A DNA stretch of 64,000 bases from an uncultured Eudoraea sp. (GTDB taxonomy: Bacteria > Bacteroidota > Bacteroidia > Flavobacteriales > Flavobacteriaceae): contig CAMYIE010000008.1 of NCBI GenBank assembly GCA_947258405.1, positions 54,604 through 118,603 on the forward strand, read 5' to 3'. The notes under the pieces are model-generated. The model saw only the letters and a program-made list of their open reading frames with translations, made no database searches and was not told where the DNA came from. Below are positions 56,798 to 64,000 of the stretch, piece after piece. The first letter of the stretch is position 1. Each line of letters opens with the position of its first letter. The translations under genes were made by a program, and so were the position numbers.

Positions 56798-56970
56798 TGG
56801 GAATGATGGGTAAGTGCCCTGTTGGTTTCAAATCCCATGACCTTTTATGAAACCAGTCGCCTTATATTTTAAAGGCCCCTCCTGAACATCCTTATTTTTC
56901 AATTGATTTTACCTTGAGAAGAATTAATGTGTAAATTTAGTCTTCGGTCAACAGTTATAAACATGTATGG

Positions 56971-57855
56971 ATGAAAGAATTAAAAAAAGAAGACATCGAG
57001 CAAGAGGTGTTCGATCTTTACGACGACTATGCCCACAACAGGATTCCCAGAAGGTTATTTCTTGATAAGCTATCTGCATATGCTGTGGGCGGTATAACAG
57101 CTGGTGCGCTTCTTAGCTTTATTTCTCCTGATTATGTAAAAAAGATTCAGATACAACAGGATGACAAGCGATTGAAATCGGAGTTTATCGAATATGATTC
57201 CCCTAAAGGGGGGGGAACTATCAGAGGATTGCTATCGAGACCCGCTGATGCCAAAGAAAAGCTACCGGGAATTGTGGTGGTGCATGAGAATCGTGGATTG
57301 AATCCGCATATTGAAGATGTTGGTCGGCGTGCTGCCCTTGCCGGATTTATTTCACTGGCACCCGATGCTTTGACGCCATTGGGTGGTTATCCCGGAACCG
57401 ATGATAAAGGTCGGGAGCTCCAGCGAAAAAGGGATCGAAACAAAATGCTGCAGGATTTCATCGCGGCTTTTGAGCATCTTAAGAACCATCCGGAATGTAA
57501 CGGCAAGGTAGGAGTGGTTGGTTTTTGTTTTGGTGGTTGGATTTCCAATATGATGGCGGTAGAAGTTCCTGATTTAAGTGCTGCAGTACCTTTTTATGGA
57601 GGGCAGCCGAAAGAGAATATCGACAAGATCAATGCGCCTTTAATGCTTCATTTCGGTGAACTCGACAAGCGCGTTAATGAAGGCTGGCCGGCTTATGAAG
57701 CAGCCTTAAAAAAGTATAATAAAGTTTATAAAGCCTTCATTTATGAAAATGCCAACCATGGCTTTCATAACGATACCACGCCCAGATATGACAGGGATTC
57801 AGCAGAACTGGCCTGGCAACGCACTATTGAATTTTTTAAGGAGAATTTGCTGTAA
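56971..57855 (+). CDS. Dienelactone hydrolase family protein, predicted Tat-exported or membrane-associated
   Basis: A 294-aa protein. Residues 20-55 read as a Tat-like signal placed after a 20-residue acidic extension (PRRLFLDKLSAYAVGG). The hydrolase has Cys186 as nucleophile (GFCFGGW), Asp232 (GELDKRVN) and His263 (ANHGFH), the dienelactone hydrolase triad. VVHENRGLNPHIEDV is also typical. It probably cleaves an ester or lactone outside the cytoplasm. It is the last chromosomal gene before the island. Confidence 0.87.
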   Translation: MKELKKEDIEQEVFDLYDDYAHNRIPRRLFLDKLSAYAVGGITAGALLSFISPDYVKKIQIQQDDKRLKSEFIEYDSPKGGGTIRGLLSRPADAKEKLPGIVVVHENRGLNPHIEDVGRRAALAGFISLAPDALTPLGGYPGTDDKGRELQRKRDRNKMLQDFIAAFEHLKNHPECNGKVGVVGFCFGGWISNMMAVEVPDLSAAVPFYGGQPKENIDKINAPLMLHFGELDKRVNEGWPAYEAALKKYNKVYKAFIYENANHGFHNDTTPRYDRDSAELAWQRTIEFFKENLL

Positions 57856-57915
57856 GTCTAATTTTTTATTTCCCATACTTCCATGAAATAAATTCCTTTC
57901 AGTTTGAAAATAAAA

Positions 57916-57940
57916 AACCATCGCCCTATGGTCGATGGTT
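57916..57940 (-). terminator. Terminator hairpin beside the left island end
   Basis: AACCATCG (57916-57923) pairs with CGATGGTT (57933-57940), with a T run on the minus strand. It sits 10 bp from a copy of the tRNA-Pro 3' end and is best read as the tRNA's original terminator, displaced by the island. Confidence 0.65.
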
Positions 57941-57950
57941 CTACTTTGTT

Positions 57951-57963
57951 GTCGGGATGACTG
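57951..57963 (+). repeat. Left attachment-site candidate: copy of the tRNA-Pro 3' end
   Basis: GTCGGGATGACTG is identical and in the same orientation as 63838-63850, which covers the 3' end of the tRNA-Pro gene. An 8-bp hairpin (GACTGACT...AGTCAGTC, 57959-57980) starts inside it. Confidence 0.7.
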
Positions 57964-58667
57964 ACTTAAAGTAGTCAGTCTATAATGTTGACTTTCAATA
58001 TTTTACACTGTTTTACGGAACTGATTCACCATACTCTAAACTCGGTTCAAATCAGTACATTTAAGAGCAAAATTTAAAGGCGTTTTTGCCTAGGTAAAGT
58101 TAGGAAAATAAAATTAGTTTTATTTAGATTCAAGGATAGCAAATTGCAATTCATGTTGAGTATAAAGCGAGCGAAATAGTATTTCGCGCTGCAACCGTCC
58201 CAAAACTTACACAAACTAATACTATGCAATGCCTATGCACAAAATACCTTCAATTTTAGTTCTTACTAATTTTTCACGGAATATTTTCCCTGTTTATGAG
58301 GTCCTCCGGAGTTTTTCAAGGAATAATTACTAAAAAAGTACTTGGGCTCCAAACTTAAGTAGAAGAAAATCAAATATTTAAACAACATAACATCGCTTTA
58401 GCGTGTTATCCTCTTGCTTTTCAATTTAGTCTTCTTCGCATCCTAAACATGAAAACCAGTAATCTGGTATTTAACAAATAGTAGAATGCGCCCAATCCGA
58501 TTATTTCTTAACGCTTATCTGCCCGAATACTAAAATAATCGGACAGGATCCATGCGCAAAGTCATAGGTAAGATTTGGGGATTGAAGTTGAGATAAAAAT
58601 CATCTACACTTGCTTTTATCTTAGAACTTTAACGGATAAAAAACTAAGTTTGGTATTCATATAACGA
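57964..58667. other. Gene-poor left part of the island
   Basis: About 700 bp without a plausible gene. It has two notable inverted repeats: ATAACA..CGC / GCG.TGTTAT (58387-58409), and TCCGATTATTT (58496-58506) with AAATAATCGGA (58533-58543), flanked by TGCGC and GCGCA. These may be unoccupied recombination sites or remains of lost units. Confidence 0.5.
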
Positions 58668-59132
58668 GTTAGCATACATTATAAATAATGAAGTACTATC
58701 CATCAGCCAGAAGTCCAATTCTTGGATTAATCATTTGGGGTGTTTTATTGGTGGTATTTGGATTATCATTGAATGCGGCCATACAAGATTCCAAAACATC
58801 AAATCTTATTATGCTACTACTGTTCTGGATAATAATTTTTCTTTTTATGGGTATAGTTTGGTTTGGAACAGGATATTATGTCCGGGATGACCAATTAATC
58901 ATAAAAATTGGTCCGGTGACCCATTCAAAAATTAGTCTTTCCAAAATCACTAAAATATCAAAATCAAATAGCTGGATTTCCTCACCCGCAAACTCTCTAA
59001 AAAGACTGGAAATCAAATCAGGAAATAGTGTATTGGTTTTGATTTCTCCAAAGGATCAAGAAAAATTTATGACGACTATCAATAAGATAAACCCAAAAAT
59101 TGAATTTAAGGTAGAATAAAACGTATGCTAAC
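58668..59132 (+). mobile_element. Cassette-like unit 1 (PH-domain gene)
   Basis: GTTAGCATAC (58668-58677) before the gene and GTATGCTAAC (59123-59132) four bases after its stop are perfect reverse complements enclosing exactly one gene. Confidence 0.6.
58688..59119 (+). CDS. Membrane PH-domain (bPH) protein
   Basis: A 143-aa protein with two membrane spans (about 10-32 and 41-64), then a small beta domain: YYVRDDQLIIKIGPVTHSKISLSKITKISK and LVLISPKDQEKFMTTINKINP. This matches bacterial PH-like domains of the DUF1200 type. Function is unknown. Base composition looks more AT-rich than the flanking chromosome. Confidence 0.75.
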   Translation: MKYYPSARSPILGLIIWGVLLVVFGLSLNAAIQDSKTSNLIMLLLFWIIIFLFMGIVWFGTGYYVRDDQLIIKIGPVTHSKISLSKITKISKSNSWISSPANSLKRLEIKSGNSVLVLISPKDQEKFMTTINKINPKIEFKVE

Positions 59133-59458
59133 AAAGAACTGATCGTACTTGGACAGTAAAAAGAGTGGGGATTTTCTATGTTGACGGAAGCTGAAGTTCC
59201 TACGCCTATTATAACCTTACTCCACTCTTTTTGTGCTTTCTGATTATGACTTTAAGTTAAGTGAAGTAAACTTAGGACGCCTATAATTCAGCGCATCTTT
59301 AAATCTTAATTGAAATTTCCTACATTTAATCAAAACAAAACTTGGCTTTAAGGCTTAAAGGTCGGTGCTCGCTTTTGCCATCGTTAATTTTTCCTGCTCC
59401 GCAGGAAACCCAACGCGCAGCTTCTCCCCGTAACCGCGCCGTAATTATAGCCAGGGCC
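59120..59458. other. Junction between cassette-like units 1 and 2
   Basis: 339 bp, non-coding. It holds an 11-bp perfect stem AAAAAGAGTGG (59158-59168) / CCACTCTTTTT (59222-59232) with a 53-nt loop, and ends in GGGCCGTT, the start of unit 2. The stem could act as a terminator or as the body of a folded recombination site. Confidence 0.45.
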
Positions 59459-60318
59459 GTTACAGGCAATTAAAACAAATTAATGATGAAAAAGTTATTA
59501 ATACTCACGATTCTATTTTTTGGACTTAATACAATTAGTGCCCAAGACGGAAATTTCGTTGAGACAAACGGAGTAAAACTATATTATGAAGTGCATGGCG
59601 AAGGGGAACCACTAGTAATGTTACATGGATTCACATTATCGCATACAATTTGGGATCAATTTGTAGCAAATTTTTCTAAGGAATATCAAGTGATTCTGGT
59701 TGATTTAAGAGGCCATGGTCGTTCCACAAACCCAACTGAAGTTTTCACTCATAAAGAATTTGCTAAAGATATTTATGGATTGATGGATTCCCTCCAAATC
59801 AATACGTTTAAGGCTATTGGGTTTAGTTCAGGTGGGATTACACTCACTCATATGGCAACTATGGATACTTCAAGAATAGAGGGAATGGTTATTATTGGGT
59901 CGGCTTCCTTCATGCCTGAAGAAGCCAGAGAACGCTTGGCGACAATCAGTTATGAAACTATGAGTGATGACCGGATAAATTGGTGGAAAGAGCACCACCC
60001 TGGTGGCGAAGCTCAAATAAGGGTAATTTTAAATAATTGGGAAAAAATAGTGTCATCTTATGATGATACGAACTTTACTCCTCCTTATCTTTCCTCAATC
60101 ATTACACCAACATTAATCATTCATGGAGACAGGGATGCCTTTTTTCCGGTTGATATGCCAATTACATCGTATAAAGCTATCCCAAATAGCTATTTGTGGA
60201 TTGTACCCAATTTTGGACATCGTGCTTTTGACGATGTTCCCTTGTGGGCTGATACCTTCACAAATGTTACCTTACAGTTTTTATCAGGAGAATGGAATGA
60301 TTGAATAATTCCTGTAAC
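59459..60318 (+). mobile_element. Cassette-like unit 2 (alpha/beta hydrolase gene)
   Basis: GTTACAGG-c-AATT (59459-59471) before the gene and AATT-CCTGTAAC (60307-60318) two bases after the stop are reverse complements except for one extra C. Confidence 0.6.
59483..60304 (+). CDS. Secreted alpha/beta hydrolase
   Basis: A 273-aa protein with a Sec signal (to about 20, TISAQ). The fold is alpha/beta hydrolase: LHGFTLSHTIWD (oxyanion region), DLRGHGRSTNPT, nucleophile elbow GFSSGG, acid in HGDRDAFFP and His in PNFGHRAFDD. The substrate is open. It is an island cargo gene. Confidence 0.85.
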   Translation: MMKKLLILTILFFGLNTISAQDGNFVETNGVKLYYEVHGEGEPLVMLHGFTLSHTIWDQFVANFSKEYQVILVDLRGHGRSTNPTEVFTHKEFAKDIYGLMDSLQINTFKAIGFSSGGITLTHMATMDTSRIEGMVIIGSASFMPEEARERLATISYETMSDDRINWWKEHHPGGEAQIRVILNNWEKIVSSYDDTNFTPPYLSSIITPTLIIHGDRDAFFPVDMPITSYKAIPNSYLWIVPNFGHRAFDDVPLWADTFTNVTLQFLSGEWND

Positions 60319-60358
60319 AATGTATATATGCCATTAAAAACGGCTCATATACTAGACC
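60305..60358 (+). repeat. attC-like junction between units 2 and 3
   Basis: From CCTGTAAC (60311) to CCGTT (60357-60361) the junction can fold with TGTATATATGCC against GGCTCATATACT in an imperfect stem. Size (about 50-60 nt) and layout resemble a short integron attC site. Confidence 0.45.
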
Positions 60359-61367
60359 GTTAGGTGTAACCTCAAATAGTAATATGATCAAACAACAAAA
60401 CATATTCGTACTAATACTGCTCTTGTTATCTACAATTGGTTGCAAAAAACATCTTGAGGATGAAAATAATTCAGTTCAAGGGGCTTTTATGAATATGACG
60501 CCTACAAAGGTCCCAATTATGCTTGCACCCCAACTCCTGGCAAGTTCATTGGATGAATATAATGGAACATTCTCTCCGGATGGCACAGAATTCTTCTTTA
60601 CTACCAATACCCCTAAAAGTGGAATAATATGCTTTACAAAAATTGCCCAAGACCAGCAATGGACCAAACCAAAGATTGCTTCATTTTCAGGAGATCATTC
60701 TGAATATGATCCGCTCTTTTCCCCAGACGGAAAGCGGCTTTATTTTAGTTCGGAACGTCCTTTAAAAGATGGAGATTCAAAGGGAAAAACTGGCATTTGG
60801 TATGTGGAAAAACAAGATTCTGTATGGGGTGTGCCACAGCACATTGAACTCGGGGAAGAAGGAAATTACTATAGTTCAATCACCAAAAATGGAGACATTT
60901 ATTTCAATATCTGGAATACAGGTGATATGTATAAAGCAACCAAAACGCCTGAGGGTTATAAATCAGAGCCCTTACCCGAAGTCTTAAATTCAAAAGATGC
61001 TGAAGGGGACCCCTTTATTTCTCCAGATGAGGATTATATCATTTTTAGAGGATACAACAACAGCCTAGGATTTGGTGATTTGTTTATTAGTTTTAGAATA
61101 AATGGCAATTGGACACAACCTGAAAATTTGGGAGAACCTATTAATTCTCCTGACCATGAAATGTGCCCATATGTAACTCCAGATGGAAAATTCTTCATTT
61201 TTGCAAGTAGTCGTATGGTTGAGCCATACCTATCAAACCCGCTCAATAATCTTGAAGACATAAGAAAAAAACATCATGCCTTTGACAATGGAGAATTAAA
61301 TATTTACTACATCTCAGCTGACTTTATTGAAGAAAAGCGTAATAAGTACGAATAGGCTACACCTAAC
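60359..61367 (+). mobile_element. Cassette-like unit 3 (PD40 lipoprotein gene)
   Basis: GTTAGGTGTA (60359-60368) before and TACACCTAAC (61358-61367) two bases after the stop are perfect reverse complements. This pair also fits the integron core GTTRRRY and inverse core RYYYAAC. Confidence 0.65.
60384..61355 (+). CDS. PD40/TolB-like beta-propeller lipoprotein
   Basis: A 323-aa protein with lipobox LLSTIGC. It contains repeated WD40-like PD40 motifs: FSPDGTEFFFTT, FSPDGKRLYFSSERP, ISPDEDYIIFRG and VTPDGKFFIFASSR, giving a TolB-type propeller. Exported PD40 proteins bind sugars, peptides or other proteins. No enzymatic residues are evident. Confidence 0.85.
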   Translation: MIKQQNIFVLILLLLSTIGCKKHLEDENNSVQGAFMNMTPTKVPIMLAPQLLASSLDEYNGTFSPDGTEFFFTTNTPKSGIICFTKIAQDQQWTKPKIASFSGDHSEYDPLFSPDGKRLYFSSERPLKDGDSKGKTGIWYVEKQDSVWGVPQHIELGEEGNYYSSITKNGDIYFNIWNTGDMYKATKTPEGYKSEPLPEVLNSKDAEGDPFISPDEDYIIFRGYNNSLGFGDLFISFRINGNWTQPENLGEPINSPDHEMCPYVTPDGKFFIFASSRMVEPYLSNPLNNLEDIRKKHHAFDNGELNIYYISADFIEEKRNKYE

Positions 61368-61489
61368 ATTAAACAAAAACACCAAGGGGATTATTTCGTC
61401 ATTGTGGGCAGTTCACTGGCCAAAGGTAAAGGCCAGCGCTAATTGGCTCACTTGCCCACTAAAAACGGGCCTAAATCATAGCATATACC
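61368..61489 (+). repeat. attC-like junction between units 3 and 4
   Basis: GTGGGCA (61404-61410) pairs with TGCCCAC (61453-61459); CTGGCC (61416-61421) pairs with GGCCAG (61431-61436). The junction ends GCATATACCGTT, a sequence similar to the end of the previous one (CATATACTAGACCGTT). Confidence 0.5.
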
Positions 61490-62270
61490 GTTGGCGGTAA
61501 TTTGAGAAAAACGAAAAATAATATATGAACATAAAACAAATATCATTCGGATTTCTGATAATGGGACTGATAAGTTGTAATTCGACACACAAAGAAAAGA
61601 AGACCAATGAAAAAGAAACTTATTCTGACATTAAAGTTGTCGGTGCAATGAAAAATGTGATGTGGAAAGGAGAATTAGATGGTATTATCAACCTAGACAC
61701 AATTTCGAACAAAAACGCTCTTTATGGGATTGGACCGGTAAGTTACTTGACAGGCGAATTGCTGATTAACAACGCAAAAAGTTATGTGTCAAAAGTGACT
61801 TCGGATTCAACAATGACCGTTGAAAGAACATTTGATATTTCCGCTCCATTCTTTGTGTATGGCAACGTGAAGGAATGGAAAGAAATTGAATTACCAACTG
61901 ACGTTAAAACAATCCAAGATTTAGAAAAATTCATTGACGACAAAACAACTGATTTTAAAAGACCTTTTGCCTTCAAAGTAATCGGACAAGTTTCGGAGGT
62001 AATTATTCATATTCAGAATTTACCAGAAGGAACAAAAGTATCTTCACCGGATGAAGCTCATCAAGGACAGACAAATTATAATATTGAAAATGAAGACGCT
62101 GAAATTATTGGATTTTTCTCTACTGAACACAAAGGAATTTTTACACATCACGATTCATTTTTACATATGCACTTGATAACAAAAGACGAAAGTAAAATGG
62201 GACATTTAGATGAATTGGAAATCGGAGAAATGAAATTGTATCTGCCAAGAAAATAAAAACTACCGCCAAC
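61490..62270 (+). mobile_element. Cassette-like unit 4 (acetolactate decarboxylase-like gene)
   Basis: GTTGGCGGTA (61490-61499) before and TACCGCCAAC (62261-62270) four bases after the stop are perfect reverse complements. The following AACAAAGAACTG is shared with the end of unit 1. Confidence 0.65.
61525..62256 (+). CDS. Acetolactate decarboxylase family protein, predicted lipoprotein
   Basis: A 243-aa protein. Family motifs are YGIGPVSYLTGELLI, FGYGNVKEWKE-type strand (FFVYGNVKEW) and the metal-site region FTHHDSFLHMHLITKD with MGHLDEL. Known enzymes convert 2-acetolactate to acetoin in the cytoplasm using zinc. Here a lipobox (LISC, Cys18) precedes the domain, so the protein would sit in an envelope membrane and may act on another 2-hydroxy-3-keto acid. 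Island cargo. Confidence 0.85.
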   Translation: MNIKQISFGFLIMGLISCNSTHKEKKTNEKETYSDIKVVGAMKNVMWKGELDGIINLDTISNKNALYGIGPVSYLTGELLINNAKSYVSKVTSDSTMTVERTFDISAPFFVYGNVKEWKEIELPTDVKTIQDLEKFIDDKTTDFKRPFAFKVIGQVSEVIIHIQNLPEGTKVSSPDEAHQGQTNYNIENEDAEIIGFFSTEHKGIFTHHDSFLHMHLITKDESKMGHLDELEIGEMKLYLPRK

Positions 62271-62364
62271 AAAGAACTGTGCTAAGAAAGCCAAACTATC
62301 CAAGATCACATCACACCGTTAATAGCAGATCATCAAAAACCATTCAGGCCTATTAATTTAATTC

Positions 62365-63621
62365 TTAAGCCTTAGATTCAGCACTCTTTAGGGGATTTTG
62401 AGTTTCCAAATGCGCAATAAGGTTCTGCATGTCTTCACCCACTTTTCTTTCCAATACCCTGGCATAAATCTGTGTGGTGGTAAGCTTGGTATGACCTAAC
62501 ATCTTGGAAACCGTTTCAATCGGCACTCCATTCGAAAGTGTAACTGTTGTAGCAAACGTATGCCTGGCTGTATGAAAAGTAATATGCTTATGAATACCAC
62601 AGGCTTTGGCTATCACCTTAAGGTAGATGTTGGTTTTCTGATTGCTATAAACCGGGAGTAACTTTCCAATTATATCCTTTTGAGAATCTTCTTTGTACTT
62701 CTCGATAATTCCTTCGGCCTTAGGCAGTAACGGAATCTTTACAGTTTCATTGGTCTTTTCTCTCTTGGTATGAATCCAGTAATTCCCATCGATGCCCAAT
62801 ACCAATTGATGGGTCTTTAATTCTTTTACATCAATATAGGAAAGGCCGGTATAACAGGAAAATAGAAATACATTCTTTACTTTCTCGTAGCCTGTACCTT
62901 TAAAGGTGGTCTCTTCGATTAGTCTTAACTCCCTTTCCGTAAGGTAACTCCTTTCCGTCTTGTGAAATTTCAGTTTGTAATTTCTAAAAGGATCTTTTTC
63001 TATCCACTCCAGCCTGACTGCCATATTAACCATTTTCATCAGGCGCTCTAAGTGTTTCATGGCCCCATTGTTGGAACACGTTTTTCTTGCTTTCTTAGGT
63101 TGGTAGGTTCTTAAGTAATATTCAAAATCTACAATGAACCTATAATCTAACTGTTTTAGATAAATGTCGGGGAGCTTCAATTTGTCGTCTAAAAACTTTA
63201 TGAGGTATCTCTCCGTAGAATAGTAGTTCTTCATGGTGCCAGATCTAAGTACTGTAACCTGAGTAGTATTGTGATAACCTATGAGTTCCTTCAATGTCTT
63301 ATTTTGGTCGTCTTGTCCTAGAAAGCGGGCTTTGATAGCCTGAGCTGTTATGACTTTGCCCTTACTCAAAAGTTGCTTATGGGCGTCCATGATTTGTACA
63401 TAGACCTCGTCTAAGTAGCTATTCAACAGACGGGCTTTTTGAGATGTGCCATTAACTCGGCCTCTGTTTTCGTCCCATTCATTCACCGAAGTGTAACGTT
63501 TGAGACTTATTTCTGCCCGTTTTTTGTTAACTGTAATCCTGGCATAAATGGTCAAGTTTTCCGGATTATTGGTGTGGTCTCTCGTAAAGATGAGCACCTT
63601 TAATGTACTGTTGTTCCGCAT
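62365..63621 (-). CDS. Tyrosine site-specific integrase, IntDOT-like
   Basis: A 418-aa Bacteroidota-type integrase with arm-binding (1-100), core-binding SAM-like (about 105-215) and catalytic domains. Catalytic residues include HTARHTF (His and Arg of box II), LGH in MLGHTKLTTTQIYAR and the nucleophile Tyr in TQIYARV. The box I arginine is replaced by Ser in CYTGLSYIDVKEL, as in IntDOT of CTnDOT. Adjacent tRNA-Pro is the probable target. It faces away from the cargo genes. Confidence 0.93.
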   Translation of the reverse strand: MRNNSTLKVLIFTRDHTNNPENLTIYARITVNKKRAEISLKRYTSVNEWDENRGRVNGTSQKARLLNSYLDEVYVQIMDAHKQLLSKGKVITAQAIKARFLGQDDQNKTLKELIGYHNTTQVTVLRSGTMKNYYSTERYLIKFLDDKLKLPDIYLKQLDYRFIVDFEYYLRTYQPKKARKTCSNNGAMKHLERLMKMVNMAVRLEWIEKDPFRNYKLKFHKTERSYLTERELRLIEETTFKGTGYEKVKNVFLFSCYTGLSYIDVKELKTHQLVLGIDGNYWIHTKREKTNETVKIPLLPKAEGIIEKYKEDSQKDIIGKLLPVYSNQKTNIYLKVIAKACGIHKHITFHTARHTFATTVTLSNGVPIETVSKMLGHTKLTTTQIYARVLERKVGEDMQNLIAHLETQNPLKSAESKA

Positions 63622-63781
63622 GATACAGGTCTTTTAGATGAAACAATATCTGTTTGCAAAGACGACCTTAAATAGCCTTAACTACTACTAAATTATGCAC
63701 AAGGAACGTACCAATCCATTCACCGGACTCTACACCTTTATAAGCATATCAGATGATATCAAATGAAATCAATAAAAATGA

Positions 63782-63825
63782 AAAGCACTGTCAATCAGTC
63801 AGTTAACAGTGCTTTGATATCCACT
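63782..63825 (-). terminator. Terminator hairpin after tRNA-Pro
   Basis: AAAGCACTGT (63782-63791) pairs with ACAGTGCTTT (63816-63825), 13 bp from the tRNA 3' end, with T residues on the minus strand. Confidence 0.7.
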
Positions 63826-63837
63826 AAATAGTGGTTC

Positions 63838-63850
63838 GTCGGGATGACTG
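63838..63850 (+). repeat. Right attachment-site candidate at the tRNA-Pro 3' end
   Basis: GTCGGGATGACTG, identical to 57951-57963. Integration here keeps the tRNA intact. Confidence 0.7.
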
Positions 63851-63912
63851 GATTCGAACCAGCGACCACGCGCACCCCATGCGCGTACGCTACCAGACTG
63901 CGCCACATCCCG
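63839..63912 (-). tRNA. tRNA-Pro(GGG)
   Basis: 74 nt without encoded CCA. Acceptor stem CGGGATG/CATCCCG with discriminator A; D arm with GCGC and TGGTA loop; anticodon arm CGCGC-ATGGGGT-GCGCG with anticodon GGG (63876-63878); T arm with TTCGAAT. All arms pair. Confidence 0.95.
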
Positions 63913-63924
63913 AAGTTATTCTCA

Positions 63925-63980
63925 TTATGTCATTCGAACTAGCTACCATCCCGCCAAGGCGGGTGCGCCACCAGTCTGTT
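63925..63980 (-). pseudogene. tRNA-like remnant next to tRNA-Pro
   Basis: ATTCGAAC, GCTACCA and GCGCCACCAGTCTG appear in the same order and spacing as the T arm and D arm of the intact tRNA, but the acceptor stem is gone and the middle is rearranged (TCCCGCC-aa-GGCGGG). Confidence 0.4.
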
Positions 63981-64000
63981 TCGTATCCTTGAAAAAATAA

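Larger units (their letters stand above)
57951..63850. mobile_element. 5.9-kb integrated island at tRNA-Pro(GGG)
   Basis: Bounded by a 13-bp direct repeat of the tRNA 3' end. An integrase is adjacent to the tRNA and points away from it, as in many tRNA-targeting islands. Cargo is four plus-strand single-gene units in cassette-like inverted repeats. No relaxase, replication protein or phage structural gene is present, so it is a minimal or decayed element that would need help to move. Confidence 0.7.

Noticed and set aside
57959..57980. 8-bp hairpin at the left att site as a gene terminator
   Set aside because: No T run and it overlaps the tRNA 3'-end copy; more likely a recombination-related or chance structure.
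62365..63621. Integron integrase IntI for the cassette-like units
   Set aside because: The protein is an arm-binding-domain, IntDOT-like integrase adjacent to a tRNA, and its arrangement fits island integration rather than cassette capture.

Overview
The window looks like the chromosome of a marine-type Flavobacteriaceae (Bacteroidota). The evidence is the family content: LytTR two-component pairs, 2TM-domain proteins, a PadR/PspC/head-GIN locus, sortilin-like Asp-box proteins, LETM1-related and SusB-free MFS sugar uptake genes, and a Crp/Fnr-like palindrome set. Two promoters also match the Bacteroidota form TTTG-N20-21-TAnnTTTG (upstream of 5080 and 28564). Most of the window is ordinary chromosome. 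The last 6 kb is a mobile island inserted at a tRNA-Pro gene.

Layout. 1-7.5 kb: the end of a large sortilin-like protein, a hydrolase-OsmC fusion, a DUF1905/YdeI gene interrupted by an in-frame TGA, a lipoprotein Cu/Zn superoxide dismutase and a LETM1-related protein. 7.5-14.6 kb: two LytTR signalling loci. One is a LytS-type kinase with a fused 2TM domain, three tandem 2TM proteins and a regulator; the other is a TPR histidine kinase with its regulator. 14.7-22.6 kb: small secreted proteins, a methyltransferase, a frameshifted TIM-barrel epimerase, an adenylate cyclase and an SLC45-type MFS transporter. 22.6-29 kb: a divergent dps/oxyR pair, PBP4-type carboxypeptidase, NudK and several conserved domain proteins. 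28.5-32.7 kb: DUF4870, DUF4440, PadR, PspC and head-GIN genes. 32.8-37.2 kb: dipeptide epimerase with a KBL-like PLP enzyme, thioredoxin reductase and uracil phosphoribosyltransferase. 37.3-41.3 kb: a kinase-less propeller sensor whose stop overlaps the start of a GluR0-like glutamate-receptor potassium channel.

41.4-56.8 kb holds a dispersed sulfur-oxidation set: sulfide:quinone oxidoreductase, a SorA-like sulfite dehydrogenase with its own cytochrome c, a lipoprotein rhodanese, a small rhodanese, a persulfide dioxygenase-rhodanese fusion and a SulP anion transporter. Together they could take sulfide through persulfide and sulfite to sulfate. A perfect GTAAC-N4-GTTAC palindrome occurs three times in the intergenic regions, each time in front of one of these units (sqr/sorA divergent, persulfide dioxygenase, SulP). 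This suggests one regulon. No candidate regulator gene is in the window.

57.95-63.85 kb is an island bounded by a 13-bp direct repeat of the tRNA-Pro(GGG) 3' end. It carries an IntDOT-like tyrosine integrase next to the tRNA and four single-gene units (PH-domain protein, alpha/beta hydrolase, PD40 lipoprotein, acetolactate decarboxylase-like lipoprotein). Each unit is enclosed by its own 8-10 bp inverted repeat that begins GTT upstream of the gene and ends AAC downstream. This is the boundary logic of integron cassettes, but no IntI-type integrase is visible. It is the most unusual structure in the window.
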